A stretch of 64,000 nucleotides of DNA from RYN-428 sp035551995. GTDB lineage: Bacteria; Planctomycetota; Phycisphaerae; Tepidisphaerales; Tepidisphaeraceae. The position numbers were made by a program, and so were the translations under genes. The notes beneath the pieces were generated by a model. It saw only the letters and a program-made list of their open reading frames with translations, was not told where the DNA came from and did no database searches. The DNA lies in assembly GCA_035551995.1 (NCBI GenBank), contig DASZME010000086.1, positions 124,001-188,000 of the forward strand. The letters are read 5' to 3'. Positions within the stretch are counted from its first letter, which is position 1. Every line of letters begins with the position of its first letter. This document shows positions 8,840 to 16,341 of this stretch, in pieces.

Positions 8840-9970
8840 CTACTGTGCGCTTGCCTGATCGGCGACTTTGATCATCTTGCTGATGCGGCCGGATTTGTTC
8901 CAGTCTTCGACGTAAAGGTTGCCGTCCTTGTCGTAGGAGACGCCGTGGGGGGCGTTGAAGATGCCGTCTTTCCAATCGGCGGGAGGTACGCCGAAGTTAC
9001 CGCGCTGTTTGGGATTGGGATTTTCGCCGAGCACCGAAACCACGTTGTTGGCGCCATCGATGATCGCCACCCGGCCATCCAATTCCGCGATCGCCACGTT
9101 TTTGCCGTGAAACGAGACGGCGCAGGGAAGATGATTGGCGTCTTTGGTGATGACGGCCACGAAATTCCCGTCGAGATCGAAATGCTGAAGGCGATGATTG
9201 GCGCGGTCGCAGATCAGCAAGAGCGGCTTTTCGCCGCGCGTATCGAGGGCGATGCCGTGACAGGTGGCGAACTTGCCGTCCTCTTTTCCGGGACCGCCGA
9301 AGCTTTTGACGTACTTTTGATTTTCATCGAATTCGTGAACCCAGTTTTGGCCGTAGCCGTCGACGACGAAAACGTGCATGTTCGGGGCGACCGCGATGCC
9401 GGTCGGGTTATAGGCCCGGCGGGGCTTGGCTTTCTCGCCGGCCTTGGGCTTTTCGGCGGGGATTTTGGGGTCATCGTATTTGCCGGATTCCAGGGGAATC
9501 CCGATGGTCCAGACGACCGTGCCGTCAAGTTTCAGTTTCAAAACGTCGGCGTGGCCGTTGCGGGCGCCGTAGAGAAATTCCTCTCCTTTTTCTTCGTTGA
9601 TCATCAGTCCGTGAATGCCGGTGTATTTGTCGGCGATTCCGCGGACCATTTTGCCGTCGGGCGCATAGACGAGGATTCCGTGGGGTCCGCCGTCCATGCT
9701 GAAGTAGATGTTCCCGGCTTTATCGACGGCGACGCCGCCGTGGGTGGGGGAGCCGAGGTCCACTTTTCCGCCGGGAATCTGGCACCAGTTGGCCACGCTC
9801 TGATAGGTGTTGGCGCCGGTTCCGGTGCGCACGTCGGCGGTAACGCACAGCGCGTCCTTCGGCGGCGCAAGGTGCTCTGAATCGGGTCCGTTGTGAGCAA
9901 AAAGCGCCGAGCCGGCAAAGCCGGCGGCAAGAAGGGCGGCGAGCAAGGTTTTGCGATGAGCGAAAGTCAT
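8840..9970 (-). CDS. Secreted NHL-repeat six-bladed propeller protein
   Basis: 376 residues from ATG 9970, which has GGAGA about 9 nt upstream; a start five codons earlier (9985) is also possible. HRKTLLAALLAAGFAGSALFAHN is a signal peptide. The body is a series of NHL-type blades: GGVAVDKAGNIYFSMDGGPHG, YNPTGIAVAPNMHVFVVDGYG, ATCHGIALDTRGEKPLLLICDRANHRLQHFD and NAPHGVSYDKDGNLYVEDWN, here named as blades, not contiguous sequence. Probably a periplasmic or extracellular binding scaffold; some six-bladed proteins of this type are peptidyl-amidating or lactonase-like enzymes, but no catalytic residues can be assigned. It is convergent with the sulfotransferase and divergent from the zinc-ribbon propeller gene 137 bp away, a second propeller, so the two may be related in function. 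Confidence 0.8.
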   Translation of the reverse strand: MTFAHRKTLLAALLAAGFAGSALFAHNGPDSEHLAPPKDALCVTADVRTGTGANTYQSVANWCQIPGGKVDLGSPTHGGVAVDKAGNIYFSMDGGPHGILVYAPDGKMVRGIADKYTGIHGLMINEEKGEEFLYGARNGHADVLKLKLDGTVVWTIGIPLESGKYDDPKIPAEKPKAGEKAKPRRAYNPTGIAVAPNMHVFVVDGYGQNWVHEFDENQKYVKSFGGPGKEDGKFATCHGIALDTRGEKPLLLICDRANHRLQHFDLDGNFVAVITKDANHLPCAVSFHGKNVAIAELDGRVAIIDGANNVVSVLGENPNPKQRGNFGVPPADWKDGIFNAPHGVSYDKDGNLYVEDWNKSGRISKMIKVADQASAQ

Positions 9971-10039
9971 GGTCGGTTTCTCCATTGATGTTCCAGAAGC
10001 GATTCGTCGCAACAATATACGGACGGAACGGCGGTCACG

Positions 10040-10067
10040 TTGAGACTGGTTGAATTCCGATTAGAAT
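10040..10067 (+). promoter_or_regulatory. Candidate sigma70-type promoter of the zinc-ribbon/propeller gene
   Basis: TTGAGA at 10040-10045 and TAGAAT at 10062-10067 with a 16-nt spacer, 40 nt upstream of the ATG at 10107. Pattern match only. Confidence 0.4.
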
Positions 10068-10106
10068 CGCGAGCGGCGAACCGAGGCCAGGAGAAAGCAC
10101 ATCGAC

Positions 10107-11462
10107 ATGATTGAAACTTTGAAATGCCCGGAATGCTCGGCCCCGCTGGAGTATCCCCTCGCGGGCGGGATGACGATGCGCTGCCCCTATTGCAACAATA
10201 CCGTTCTCCTTCCCGGCAATTCTTCGGGGATTGGAAAGCGCAACCCGGCGTCGGGCGCGGACGCCGTGGAATTGGCGGCAGTGGTCAAACTGCTTCGAGC
10301 CGGGAACAAGCTCGGAGCGATCCGGCTCTATCGCCAAACCTTCAGCGTCGATCTCGCGACGGCCAAAACCGCGGTCGAGAGATACGATGGCCAGGCAAAC
10401 GCCGATCCCATTGCCGCGCCCCTGACGACTTTCGCTTTGCCTGACGCCGCCAAATCCGCGGCCTATGCGGTGAAGGTCGGTTGCGGCGCCGCGTTGGGAA
10501 TCCTGCTGCTTGTCGGATTGATCCTGGCTTTCGTTTTCTATTCAGTTCGCCGGCAACTAACGAGCGTGAATTCGCGTGTATTTACGCCGCCGCCAATGCT
10601 CATGACGCCCCCGGCGCCCCGAGTCATCACGCGACCCGCGCCGCCCGCGGCGCCGGGCTTTGCGCATATGGTTTTGGAATTCGGGACCGAGGGGATTGGC
10701 GCCGGGGGATTTAAGGATGCCCGCAGCATCGCCACCGACGGGCTCGGGCATTTTTACGTCGGCGAATACTCCGACGGCCGGGTCCAGGCGTTCGACGCCG
10801 AGGGAAAGTTTTTATCGGCGTGGTCGATCGGCGTCGGCACGAGCCTGTTGAATCTCGCTGCCGACCGGCATGGGACGGTGTATGCCGTCACGCCCTCGCA
10901 CCTCTACCGTTTTGAAGGCGCCACCGGCAAGCCGCTCGGCGAATTCGAGTCGATCCGCGACGGCGAAGTCGAATCTTTTTCCGACGTCTTCGCCGCCCTC
11001 GACGGCGATCTTTACGCCATCGGCGGCGATCATCAAATCGTCGACATCGGTCCGGACGGCCACATCAAGCGAATGATTAACGCCCAGGAAAAAGTCGGCG
11101 AGAGCGTTTCGTTCAATCGCATCCTCGTGCTGGGTACGGGAGAGATTTTTGCGATGGACCGCGGCAAAGGGATATTCAAATTCGCTCCAGATGGCCGATA
11201 CATTAACCGTTTCGGCGGAGGCCGCAGCGGCGCCGCCGGCCACCTCTTTTCGCCGCGCGCTTTCGCCGCCGACGGCAAAGGCCGCATCTACGTCACCGAG
11301 AGCGGCGCGGCGGTGCAGGTCTTCGACCAGGACGGCGCCTATATCGATTCCTTCGGCGGCCGAGAAGCGGCTTTCGGACTGGCGATCACCGATCAAAATG
11401 AAATCTACGCATGCTTCCGAAATCGATGCTCGGTGCGGAAATTCGTGCTGGATAAACGGTAA
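10107..11462 (+). CDS. Zinc ribbon - L7/L12-like helix - membrane anchor - NHL propeller protein
   Basis: 451 residues, start supported by AGGAGAAAG upstream. Four parts can be seen. A zinc ribbon has Cys7, Cys10, Cys26 and Cys29 (CPEC...CPYC). Residues about 52-96 (VVKLLRAGNKLGAIRLYRQT) resemble the C-terminal L7/L12-type fold found in other small zinc-ribbon proteins. A membrane helix lies at about 122-147 (AALGILLLVGLILAFVFYSV). After a Pro-rich linker, residues 190-450 form a propeller with repeated blades such as DGLGHFYVGEYSDGRVQAFD and DGKGRIYVTESGAAVQVFD. The topology implies a cytoplasmic zinc/L7L12 head and an outside propeller, which suits a sensor or assembly factor. Function unknown. 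Confidence 0.85.
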   Translation: MIETLKCPECSAPLEYPLAGGMTMRCPYCNNTVLLPGNSSGIGKRNPASGADAVELAAVVKLLRAGNKLGAIRLYRQTFSVDLATAKTAVERYDGQANADPIAAPLTTFALPDAAKSAAYAVKVGCGAALGILLLVGLILAFVFYSVRRQLTSVNSRVFTPPPMLMTPPAPRVITRPAPPAAPGFAHMVLEFGTEGIGAGGFKDARSIATDGLGHFYVGEYSDGRVQAFDAEGKFLSAWSIGVGTSLLNLAADRHGTVYAVTPSHLYRFEGATGKPLGEFESIRDGEVESFSDVFAALDGDLYAIGGDHQIVDIGPDGHIKRMINAQEKVGESVSFNRILVLGTGEIFAMDRGKGIFKFAPDGRYINRFGGGRSGAAGHLFSPRAFAADGKGRIYVTESGAAVQVFDQDGAYIDSFGGREAAFGLAITDQNEIYACFRNRCSVRKFVLDKR

Positions 11463-11496
11463 CAATGCAAGAGGAGCGAGCCGGCCACGGAGTGAA

Positions 11497-11912
11497 TCAC
11501 TGGATCAGACCCTCCCCAACAAGAAAGTCATGATATTCCGTCATCGAAATAATCCTGATCGCCTCGTAAGGATAAAACGCGAGTAAGTGAGGATCGTTGG
11601 TGATCAGATAATCCACCCCAGCCGTCAGTGCGGCTTTGAGTATTTCATTATCTTTCGGATCGTCTGGCACACGATGTCGTGACGGCGGGGCCTGAACGAG
11701 TTGAGAACGGCGAAGCACATGTCGGCGTGTACGCCTCGAGAATCGCTGCGAAAAATGCCGGTATTCCGCCAATACACGGACTAACTCGTCGAGTACACAC
11801 TCACCGCAAAAATACGCCACCCCGCCCGCTGAGTCGTCGCAACCATTTCAGTTGCCGCGTCTCCGAGCAGAGCCTTGGCGACATACACGTTTGTATCGAA
11901 GAAGATCTTCAT
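11497..11912 (-). pseudogene. PIN-domain toxin, interrupted by a one-base frameshift
   Basis: Reading from ATG 11912 gives the canonical PIN start MKIFFDTNVYVAKALLGD and continues to GWRIF. The rest of the domain continues only in another frame (CGECVLDELVRVLAEY to DYLITNDPHLLAFYPYEAI, ending 11497). The switch falls at a run of five T on the minus strand near 11806-11812; one more T restores a single ~138-residue protein. PIN acidic residues are visible: D6, the Glu of GECVLDEL, and the Asp residues of DPKDNE and TNDPH. The ATG overlaps the antitoxin stop (ATGA), the usual toxin-antitoxin arrangement. Either a broken VapC-like RNase or a sequencing error in a homopolymer. Confidence 0.72.
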
Positions 11913-12112
11913 TCGTGGCGGAGGTTGTAAATCGCGCTATCGATACTTGCCTGATCGATCCCCGCTTTACTCGCGATACCGCGCGAACTCGGCGGCTTCT
12001 TGTTGCCACCTGGCTTCGTCGATTTCCGCCAGCCGTTTTTCCAGGTTTCGCGGTCCTCTTCCGAAAGCGATTCAATTTCCTTGACGATGGTTTCGACGCT
12101 CGCCTGGCTCAT
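11909..12112 (-). CDS. Antitoxin-like protein of the PIN module, with two compensating frameshifts
   Basis: 67 residues from ATG 12112. The beginning (SQASVETIVKEIESLSEEDRET) and end (AGIDQASIDSAIYNLR) look like the small antitoxins that precede PIN toxins. The middle (WKNGWRKSTKPGGNKKPP) does not. Shifted by one base the middle reads LEKRLAEIDEARWQQEAAEF, a normal amphipathic helix, then hits a stop. So one base appears lost near the CC before TGGAAAAAC and one base gained near GAGTAAAGC. Its stop codon overlaps the toxin start by four bases. Role if intact: neutralise the toxin and autoregulate the operon. Now probably non-functional, or misread in sequencing. Confidence 0.6.
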   Translation of the reverse strand: MSQASVETIVKEIESLSEEDRETWKNGWRKSTKPGGNKKPPSSRGIASKAGIDQASIDSAIYNLRHE

Positions 12113-12205
12113 AAGTCACCGGTCCCGATTGGATCACCTGTAGACGGCTCAACAATGTATGTTCGACGATTCCGGATTATAGCTCAATTGCGCGGACGAT
12201 ATACG

Positions 12206-12248
12206 AGGTCTTTTGACCTGTTGGGCGCCACGGGCTATCTCGGCGCCC
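12206..12248 (-). terminator. Tandem hairpins just after the HupE-like gene
   Basis: GGGCGCC at 12223-12229 pairs with GGCGCCC at 12242-12248, and AGGTC-TTTT-GACCT lies at 12206-12219. Both are immediately downstream of the minus-strand stop codon. There is no long T tract, so termination is only a possibility. Confidence 0.35.
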
Positions 12249-13459
12249 TACGGCGCCTGTCCCGTGATGCATAACTTCATCGCGCCGACCAGGAACCACA
12301 ATCCGGCAAGTGAAATCGCGGCCGAACCAAAACGCTGGGCGATGAAGGAAAGGCGGTTTCTTCCCGCTTCGGTGGCGCGGGTGGCCCGCGCGATCTTCAG
12401 GCCGGCGAACAGGGGCAGCACGATCATTTGATGCCCCGTTTCCACGCCGACGCTGAATGCGAGGATGGCCAACAGGACGGTGGCGCTGTGCATTTGGTGC
12501 ATGGTGTCGATCAATCCGCCGGCGAAGCCGAGCCCGTGAAAAAGACCGAAGAAAAACGCGGCGGCGAGCCTCATCCACCCTTTGCTGTCGGCGGGCCAGA
12601 AAACATTTTGCAGCGCGATGAAGACGATGCTCAGGGAGATCAGCGGCTCGGAGACGCGCTCGGAAACATGAACTAAATTCAGTGCCGCCAGCGTGAGCGT
12701 GATGGTGTGGGCGAGGGTGAAGGCGCTGACCACTTTGATCAAATCCCAAAGCGACGTGGCCGCCAGCACAAGCGCGCTCACGAAGAGCAGGTGATCATAG
12801 CCGGTGAGGATGTGCCAGACGCCGTGATGAAAGTATTCGCCGAACAGATGGGATTTGTTGATCTGCGCCGGCGGTTGGGCGCCGGGCGCCGGGGCGGTCC
12901 AATCGCAGACGAAATTGATGGGGCCGGACCGGGTGAGCAGCGCGTCGAACGACGCCTGGTTCTCTTGCGATATCTTGACGACGTACGTCGCGTCCCAGCT
13001 TGTTCCAGCCTTAAAGTGACCGTCCTGAAGAACGTCCTCCTTCAGCTCGATCACGCGCGGCGACGCGTGCGGCAGCGGATATTCAAATTCGTAAACGGCA
13101 TAGGAATTGGTCGTCACCGAGGAATCCGGCGGCTGCGTCACGCTCACCACGCGGCCGGTCAGTGCCGTTCCGTCGGCGGCGAAATGAAGATGCTTCGCCA
13201 GATAGTCGGCATGCTGCTCGAAAGCCGACTGGCCTGTCGCCGCCCATGGTCCGGGGAGGGGCGTTTCGCCGGTCGCGGAGTTCGTCACGGATACTTCTTC
13301 GGTGGTCACGTGCGCGGTGACGGACAATTTTGTGGGATGAACGACAATCTCCAGGGCGCCCTGCGAGAGCGGATGAGCGATCGCCGCGGACGAGAAAAAC
13401 AAAAGCGCAATCAGCGTCGCAAGTGCGGCGGTTCGTAAACGGAATCCGAAAAACATCAT
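12248..13459 (-). CDS. HupE/UreJ-family membrane protein
   Basis: 403 residues. Signal peptide (ALATLIALLFFSSAAIAHPL), then an exposed beta-rich domain of about 190 residues, then six or more membrane helices. The membrane part carries the family's histidine motifs: GVWHILTGYDHLLFVSALV, AFTLAHTITLTLAAL and FGLFHGLGFAGGL. Proteins of this family are linked to nickel/cobalt uptake or metallo-enzyme maturation, but no urease or hydrogenase gene is in the window, so the substrate cannot be named. The large N-terminal domain is the usual form of the longer HupE/UreJ_2 proteins. The downstream toxin module lies beyond a hairpin region. Confidence 0.85.
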   Translation of the reverse strand: MMFFGFRLRTAALATLIALLFFSSAAIAHPLSQGALEIVVHPTKLSVTAHVTTEEVSVTNSATGETPLPGPWAATGQSAFEQHADYLAKHLHFAADGTALTGRVVSVTQPPDSSVTTNSYAVYEFEYPLPHASPRVIELKEDVLQDGHFKAGTSWDATYVVKISQENQASFDALLTRSGPINFVCDWTAPAPGAQPPAQINKSHLFGEYFHHGVWHILTGYDHLLFVSALVLAATSLWDLIKVVSAFTLAHTITLTLAALNLVHVSERVSEPLISLSIVFIALQNVFWPADSKGWMRLAAAFFFGLFHGLGFAGGLIDTMHQMHSATVLLAILAFSVGVETGHQMIVLPLFAGLKIARATRATEAGRNRLSFIAQRFGSAAISLAGLWFLVGAMKLCITGQAP

Positions 13460-13516
13460 TGATGATCCTCTTGTGAAGCGGCTATTCCGCTCGCGGCGGC
13501 GCGGTAGAATACGGCG

Positions 13517-14053
13517 ATGAACTTACGCGTCCTTACCCAGAAATACACCTGTGGCGGCTGCACCGTTTGCTGCCATGTGATGGGTTTGCGGGATTTGGGA
13601 AAACCGTTTTACGCCAGGTGCGAGCACGTCGCCGACAAAGGGTGCGGGATTTATGCCGATCGCCCGAAAAACTGCCAGGATTTTGTTTGTTCGTGGGCGG
13701 CGGGTTTGTTGGGCGACGCCGAGAACTGGCGTCCGGATCGGTCGGGACTGCTTTTTTTCCTGCGGCGGTTTTCGGACGGGCTGTGGCTGGAAATTTACGA
13801 GGCCGTCCCGGGCGCCGGCGCGGATGTGCAGCGGGTCGATTACCTGACTCGGCGCATTGTCGGGCGGGTCGAAAAAATCGAACGGGTCGTCGGAACCCGC
13901 CTTCATCATTATGGCGATCGTATTGGTCTTGGCTTCGCGGCTGACGCCGACAAATACCCGCAAGGAGCGCAAGTGAGCCTGAAGACGAATCAGTATGACC
14001 GCCTTGATCGCGAGGGCGCCCGGCAGGTGTTCAGGGAAGCGACTGACAACTGA
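13517..14053 (+). CDS. YkgJ-type cysteine-cluster protein
   Basis: 178 residues. The N-terminal cysteine cluster (C12, C15, C18, C19 in YTCGGCTVCCHVMG, then C35, C43, C53 and C58 in CEHVADKGC, NCQDFVC) matches the zinc/iron-chelating YkgJ family of unknown role. The rest is an ordinary soluble alpha/beta region without a recognised motif. It diverges from the HupE/UreJ-like gene across 57 bp. A second member of the same family is encoded at 38817. The link to metal transport by the neighbour is suggestive only. Confidence 0.8.
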   Translation: MNLRVLTQKYTCGGCTVCCHVMGLRDLGKPFYARCEHVADKGCGIYADRPKNCQDFVCSWAAGLLGDAENWRPDRSGLLFFLRRFSDGLWLEIYEAVPGAGADVQRVDYLTRRIVGRVEKIERVVGTRLHHYGDRIGLGFAADADKYPQGAQVSLKTNQYDRLDREGARQVFREATDN

Positions 14054-14080
14054 TCGCTTGTTTCCCTATGATGTAAACTG

Positions 14081-15115
14081 ATGAAACGGCCTTCGATCGC
14101 ATCCCGCTTCTGTTCGACCTGCAAGAAGCCGCTCCGCGCTCAGGCGCGATTCTGCACCCGGTGCGGCGCCGGGGTCATGGGTCCGACCGAGTTCGCTGGG
14201 CCCCGGCGATCGCGGAGAGCCGGCTTAATCTTCTCCACCGAATCCAAGCCGACCGCGCGACCTCAGGCCAGCCCGCAATGGCGGAAATTCCGCAATCGGT
14301 TCATCCTGGTGATGATGGCCATTATCGCGTGGTTTTTATGGGACGTTGAGAAGTCCGAGCGGTGGCTCTGGTCAGTCTTCGATTCCGCCGGCGACGCGTC
14401 GATTCAACAAATCTCGGTGCAGACCGACGCGGTTGATCCCGACGGGTACGTCGGCGTTCGCGTCCACGCGGGCGTCATCGCGGGCGGTTCCGCGGAAGAT
14501 CGTTTTGCCGTCCATTTCGCCGATCACGATCGGAATCTGGTTTTTTCCGCGGATCCCCGGTTCAGCGACTCCGATCGCCGTGCCACCTGCGCGGTGGCGG
14601 TGGCGCCGTCGTCGGACGTATCGGACGTTACCGCGTTTATTCCGTACACCGCTTTTGATCTGAAGGCCGGGCCGCAGCGCGTGGAGTTACTGCCGGAATT
14701 ACTCGATTCAGCCGACCGTCCGCTTGTCGTGAGCCATCCGGTTCCGTTTGACTGGGATCGCGGAGATTTTTACGTGACGCGCGTTCGTTTCGAGCGGGTC
14801 GGCGGTATCGGCTTACAGCCGACTTTGACGGTGGCCGTCCGATCCGAGCGGCGGCAAGCGATCAATTTGTCGCTCGTTGTGCATCTGACCGAACCGACCG
14901 ATCTTTCCCAGCCCCGGCATTTCGACGCGACCGGCGGCGCGCGGATGATCACCGTCGCGCGTCTCGTTCCCGCGGCCCATCTTGTCGCCGCTTCAGATGA
15001 GGTATCGATCTCCATTCCAAGCGCCTTCGCCACGCAGGGAGCCACGGCTGAGGTCTGCTGCTATGGACCGGCGGGCGTCTTACTGTCGCATCCCATTTCC
15101 ATCACCTTCCCCTAA
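14081..15115 (+). CDS. Zinc-ribbon membrane-anchored protein of unknown function
   Basis: 344 residues. Zinc ribbon with Cys11, Cys14, Cys25 and Cys28 (CSTCKKPL...CTRCG), a basic linker, one membrane helix at about 74-90 (FILVMMAIIAWFLW) and a beta-rich outside domain of about 250 residues with two halves that resemble immunoglobulin-like or C2-like beta sandwiches (DAVDPDGYVGVRVHAGV; FYVTRVRFERVG). No catalytic motif. Layout is the same head-anchor-outside plan as the protein at 10107. It follows the YkgJ-type gene by 27 bp and may share its transcript. Confidence 0.7.
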   Translation: MKRPSIASRFCSTCKKPLRAQARFCTRCGAGVMGPTEFAGPRRSRRAGLIFSTESKPTARPQASPQWRKFRNRFILVMMAIIAWFLWDVEKSERWLWSVFDSAGDASIQQISVQTDAVDPDGYVGVRVHAGVIAGGSAEDRFAVHFADHDRNLVFSADPRFSDSDRRATCAVAVAPSSDVSDVTAFIPYTAFDLKAGPQRVELLPELLDSADRPLVVSHPVPFDWDRGDFYVTRVRFERVGGIGLQPTLTVAVRSERRQAINLSLVVHLTEPTDLSQPRHFDATGGARMITVARLVPAAHLVAASDEVSISIPSAFATQGATAEVCCYGPAGVLLSHPISITFP

Positions 15116-15234
15116 TTGATGCCGCCGTCCCTCGCTTCCGGGATAACCGCGCAAGGTTGGCCGTTCGCATGCCTGGTCCGGCTGGCGCCTACTTTGCACA
15201 TTGTTGCACGGCATTTATTCAAGGAGAAGAAACA

Positions 15235-15387
15235 ATGAGTCACATCTGGCGAAACTTTCGGACCGTTCGCGTGGCGATCATTCTGGCCGTTCTCGGCGGG
15301 TTTTCAGGCGGATGCTTTTTTGAAGACCACGATCATCATCACCATGATCATGATTGGCACGAAAGTCACGAGCATTTCGAGCATTAA
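15235..15387 (+). CDS. Small histidine-rich putative lipoprotein
   Basis: 50 residues from ATG 15235, preceded by AAGGAGAAG, a near-ideal ribosome-binding site; the longer frame back to 15157 lacks one. A short basic n-region and hydrophobic core (VAIILAVLGGFSGGC) lead to a lipobox-like cysteine. The mature peptide is almost only Asp, Glu and His (DHDHHHHDHDWHESHEHFEH). This suggests binding of Zn, Ni or Cu at the membrane surface or in the periplasm. It lies a few genes away from the HupE/UreJ-like metal transporter homologue. The lipobox is a weak match. Confidence 0.65.
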   Translation: MSHIWRNFRTVRVAIILAVLGGFSGGCFFEDHDHHHHDHDWHESHEHFEH

Positions 15388-15410
15388 AAAACCATGCTAT
15401 GCTCGGTCAT

Positions 15411-16169
15411 ATGGCTAAGTGGTTGGACTTTTCCGGCAAAGTCGTTCTTGTGACGGGAAGCTCGCGCGGAATCGGAGCGGGGCTGATTGGCGCATTCGAT
15501 AAACTGGGGGCGAGTTGCGTCGTTAATTTCGTCGAGGATGTGGAAGGTCGCAATAAAGCGGACGCGGAGGTGGTGGCGGCCACTCTGACTAAGCCGCTAA
15601 TCGTCGAATGCAATGTCGCCGATTCGTCGCGCGTGGGCATGTTGATGGATACGATCCGCCGTGAACGAGGCGGGTTGGACATTTTGATTAATAACGCCGG
15701 TGTTTTGCGGGATCGTACGATTAAGAAGATGAGTCTTGACGAATGGAAGTCGGTCATCGACGTAAATCTTGGCGGCGTTTTCAACTGTATCCAACACGCC
15801 GCGGGGATTTTGCGTCCGCAGGGCCGAATCGTCAATCTTGCTTCCGTCAGCGGATCGTTGGGAATCTACGGACAAGCCAATTATGCATCAAGCAAGGCGG
15901 GCATTGTGGCGCTGACGCGCGTCGCCGCGCGCGAGTTTGCCAGGCAAGAGGTGACGGTAAACGCGATCGCTCCGGGCGTCATTGACACCGAGATGGGGCG
16001 AAGTATTCCAGAGGCGTCTATTCAAAAAATGCTGGAGCAAATTCCCGCTGGCCGATTGGGGAATGTCCAGGACGTGGTTGACGCGGCGTTGTTCCTGTCG
16101 TCGTCCCATGCGCAATACATCACGGGGCAAGTCATTCACGTCAACGGCGGATTTTATATGGCGGGATAA
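15411..16169 (+). CDS. SDR-family 3-oxoacyl-ACP reductase-like enzyme
   Basis: 252 residues from ATG 15411, chosen because it starts right before the first strand (MAKWLDFSGKVVLVTG). It has the NAD(P)-binding TGSSRGIG, NNAG with the following LRDRTIKKMSLDEW typical of FabG, catalytic Ser in LASVSGSLG, YASSK with Tyr and Lys, and PGVIDTEM. The C-terminal VIHVNGGFYMAG is also FabG-like. Reduces a beta-keto group using NADPH; whether it serves fatty-acid synthesis or a side pathway cannot be told because no other fab gene is nearby. Confidence 0.87.
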   Translation: MAKWLDFSGKVVLVTGSSRGIGAGLIGAFDKLGASCVVNFVEDVEGRNKADAEVVAATLTKPLIVECNVADSSRVGMLMDTIRRERGGLDILINNAGVLRDRTIKKMSLDEWKSVIDVNLGGVFNCIQHAAGILRPQGRIVNLASVSGSLGIYGQANYASSKAGIVALTRVAAREFARQEVTVNAIAPGVIDTEMGRSIPEASIQKMLEQIPAGRLGNVQDVVDAALFLSSSHAQYITGQVIHVNGGFYMAG

Positions 16170-16341
16170 TTCCGAACTGGACGTTGATGAATAAGCCATC
16201 TGGTTTCCATCGTGCCGATGTTTTTGGGGTCGAACTGCGGACCAGATGCCTGCGCTTCGGCTAATGCACGGATTCAAAATAAAAACCGGCATGACAAATG
16301 ACTGAAAATCCCCGATGATGTAGCATATCCGCGCAGGACCG

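Noticed and set aside
12113..12247. Gap between antitoxin and HupE-like gene as a promoter or RNA gene
   Set aside because: Only the tandem hairpins near the HupE stop stand out; no RNA fold or promoter pair was convincing.
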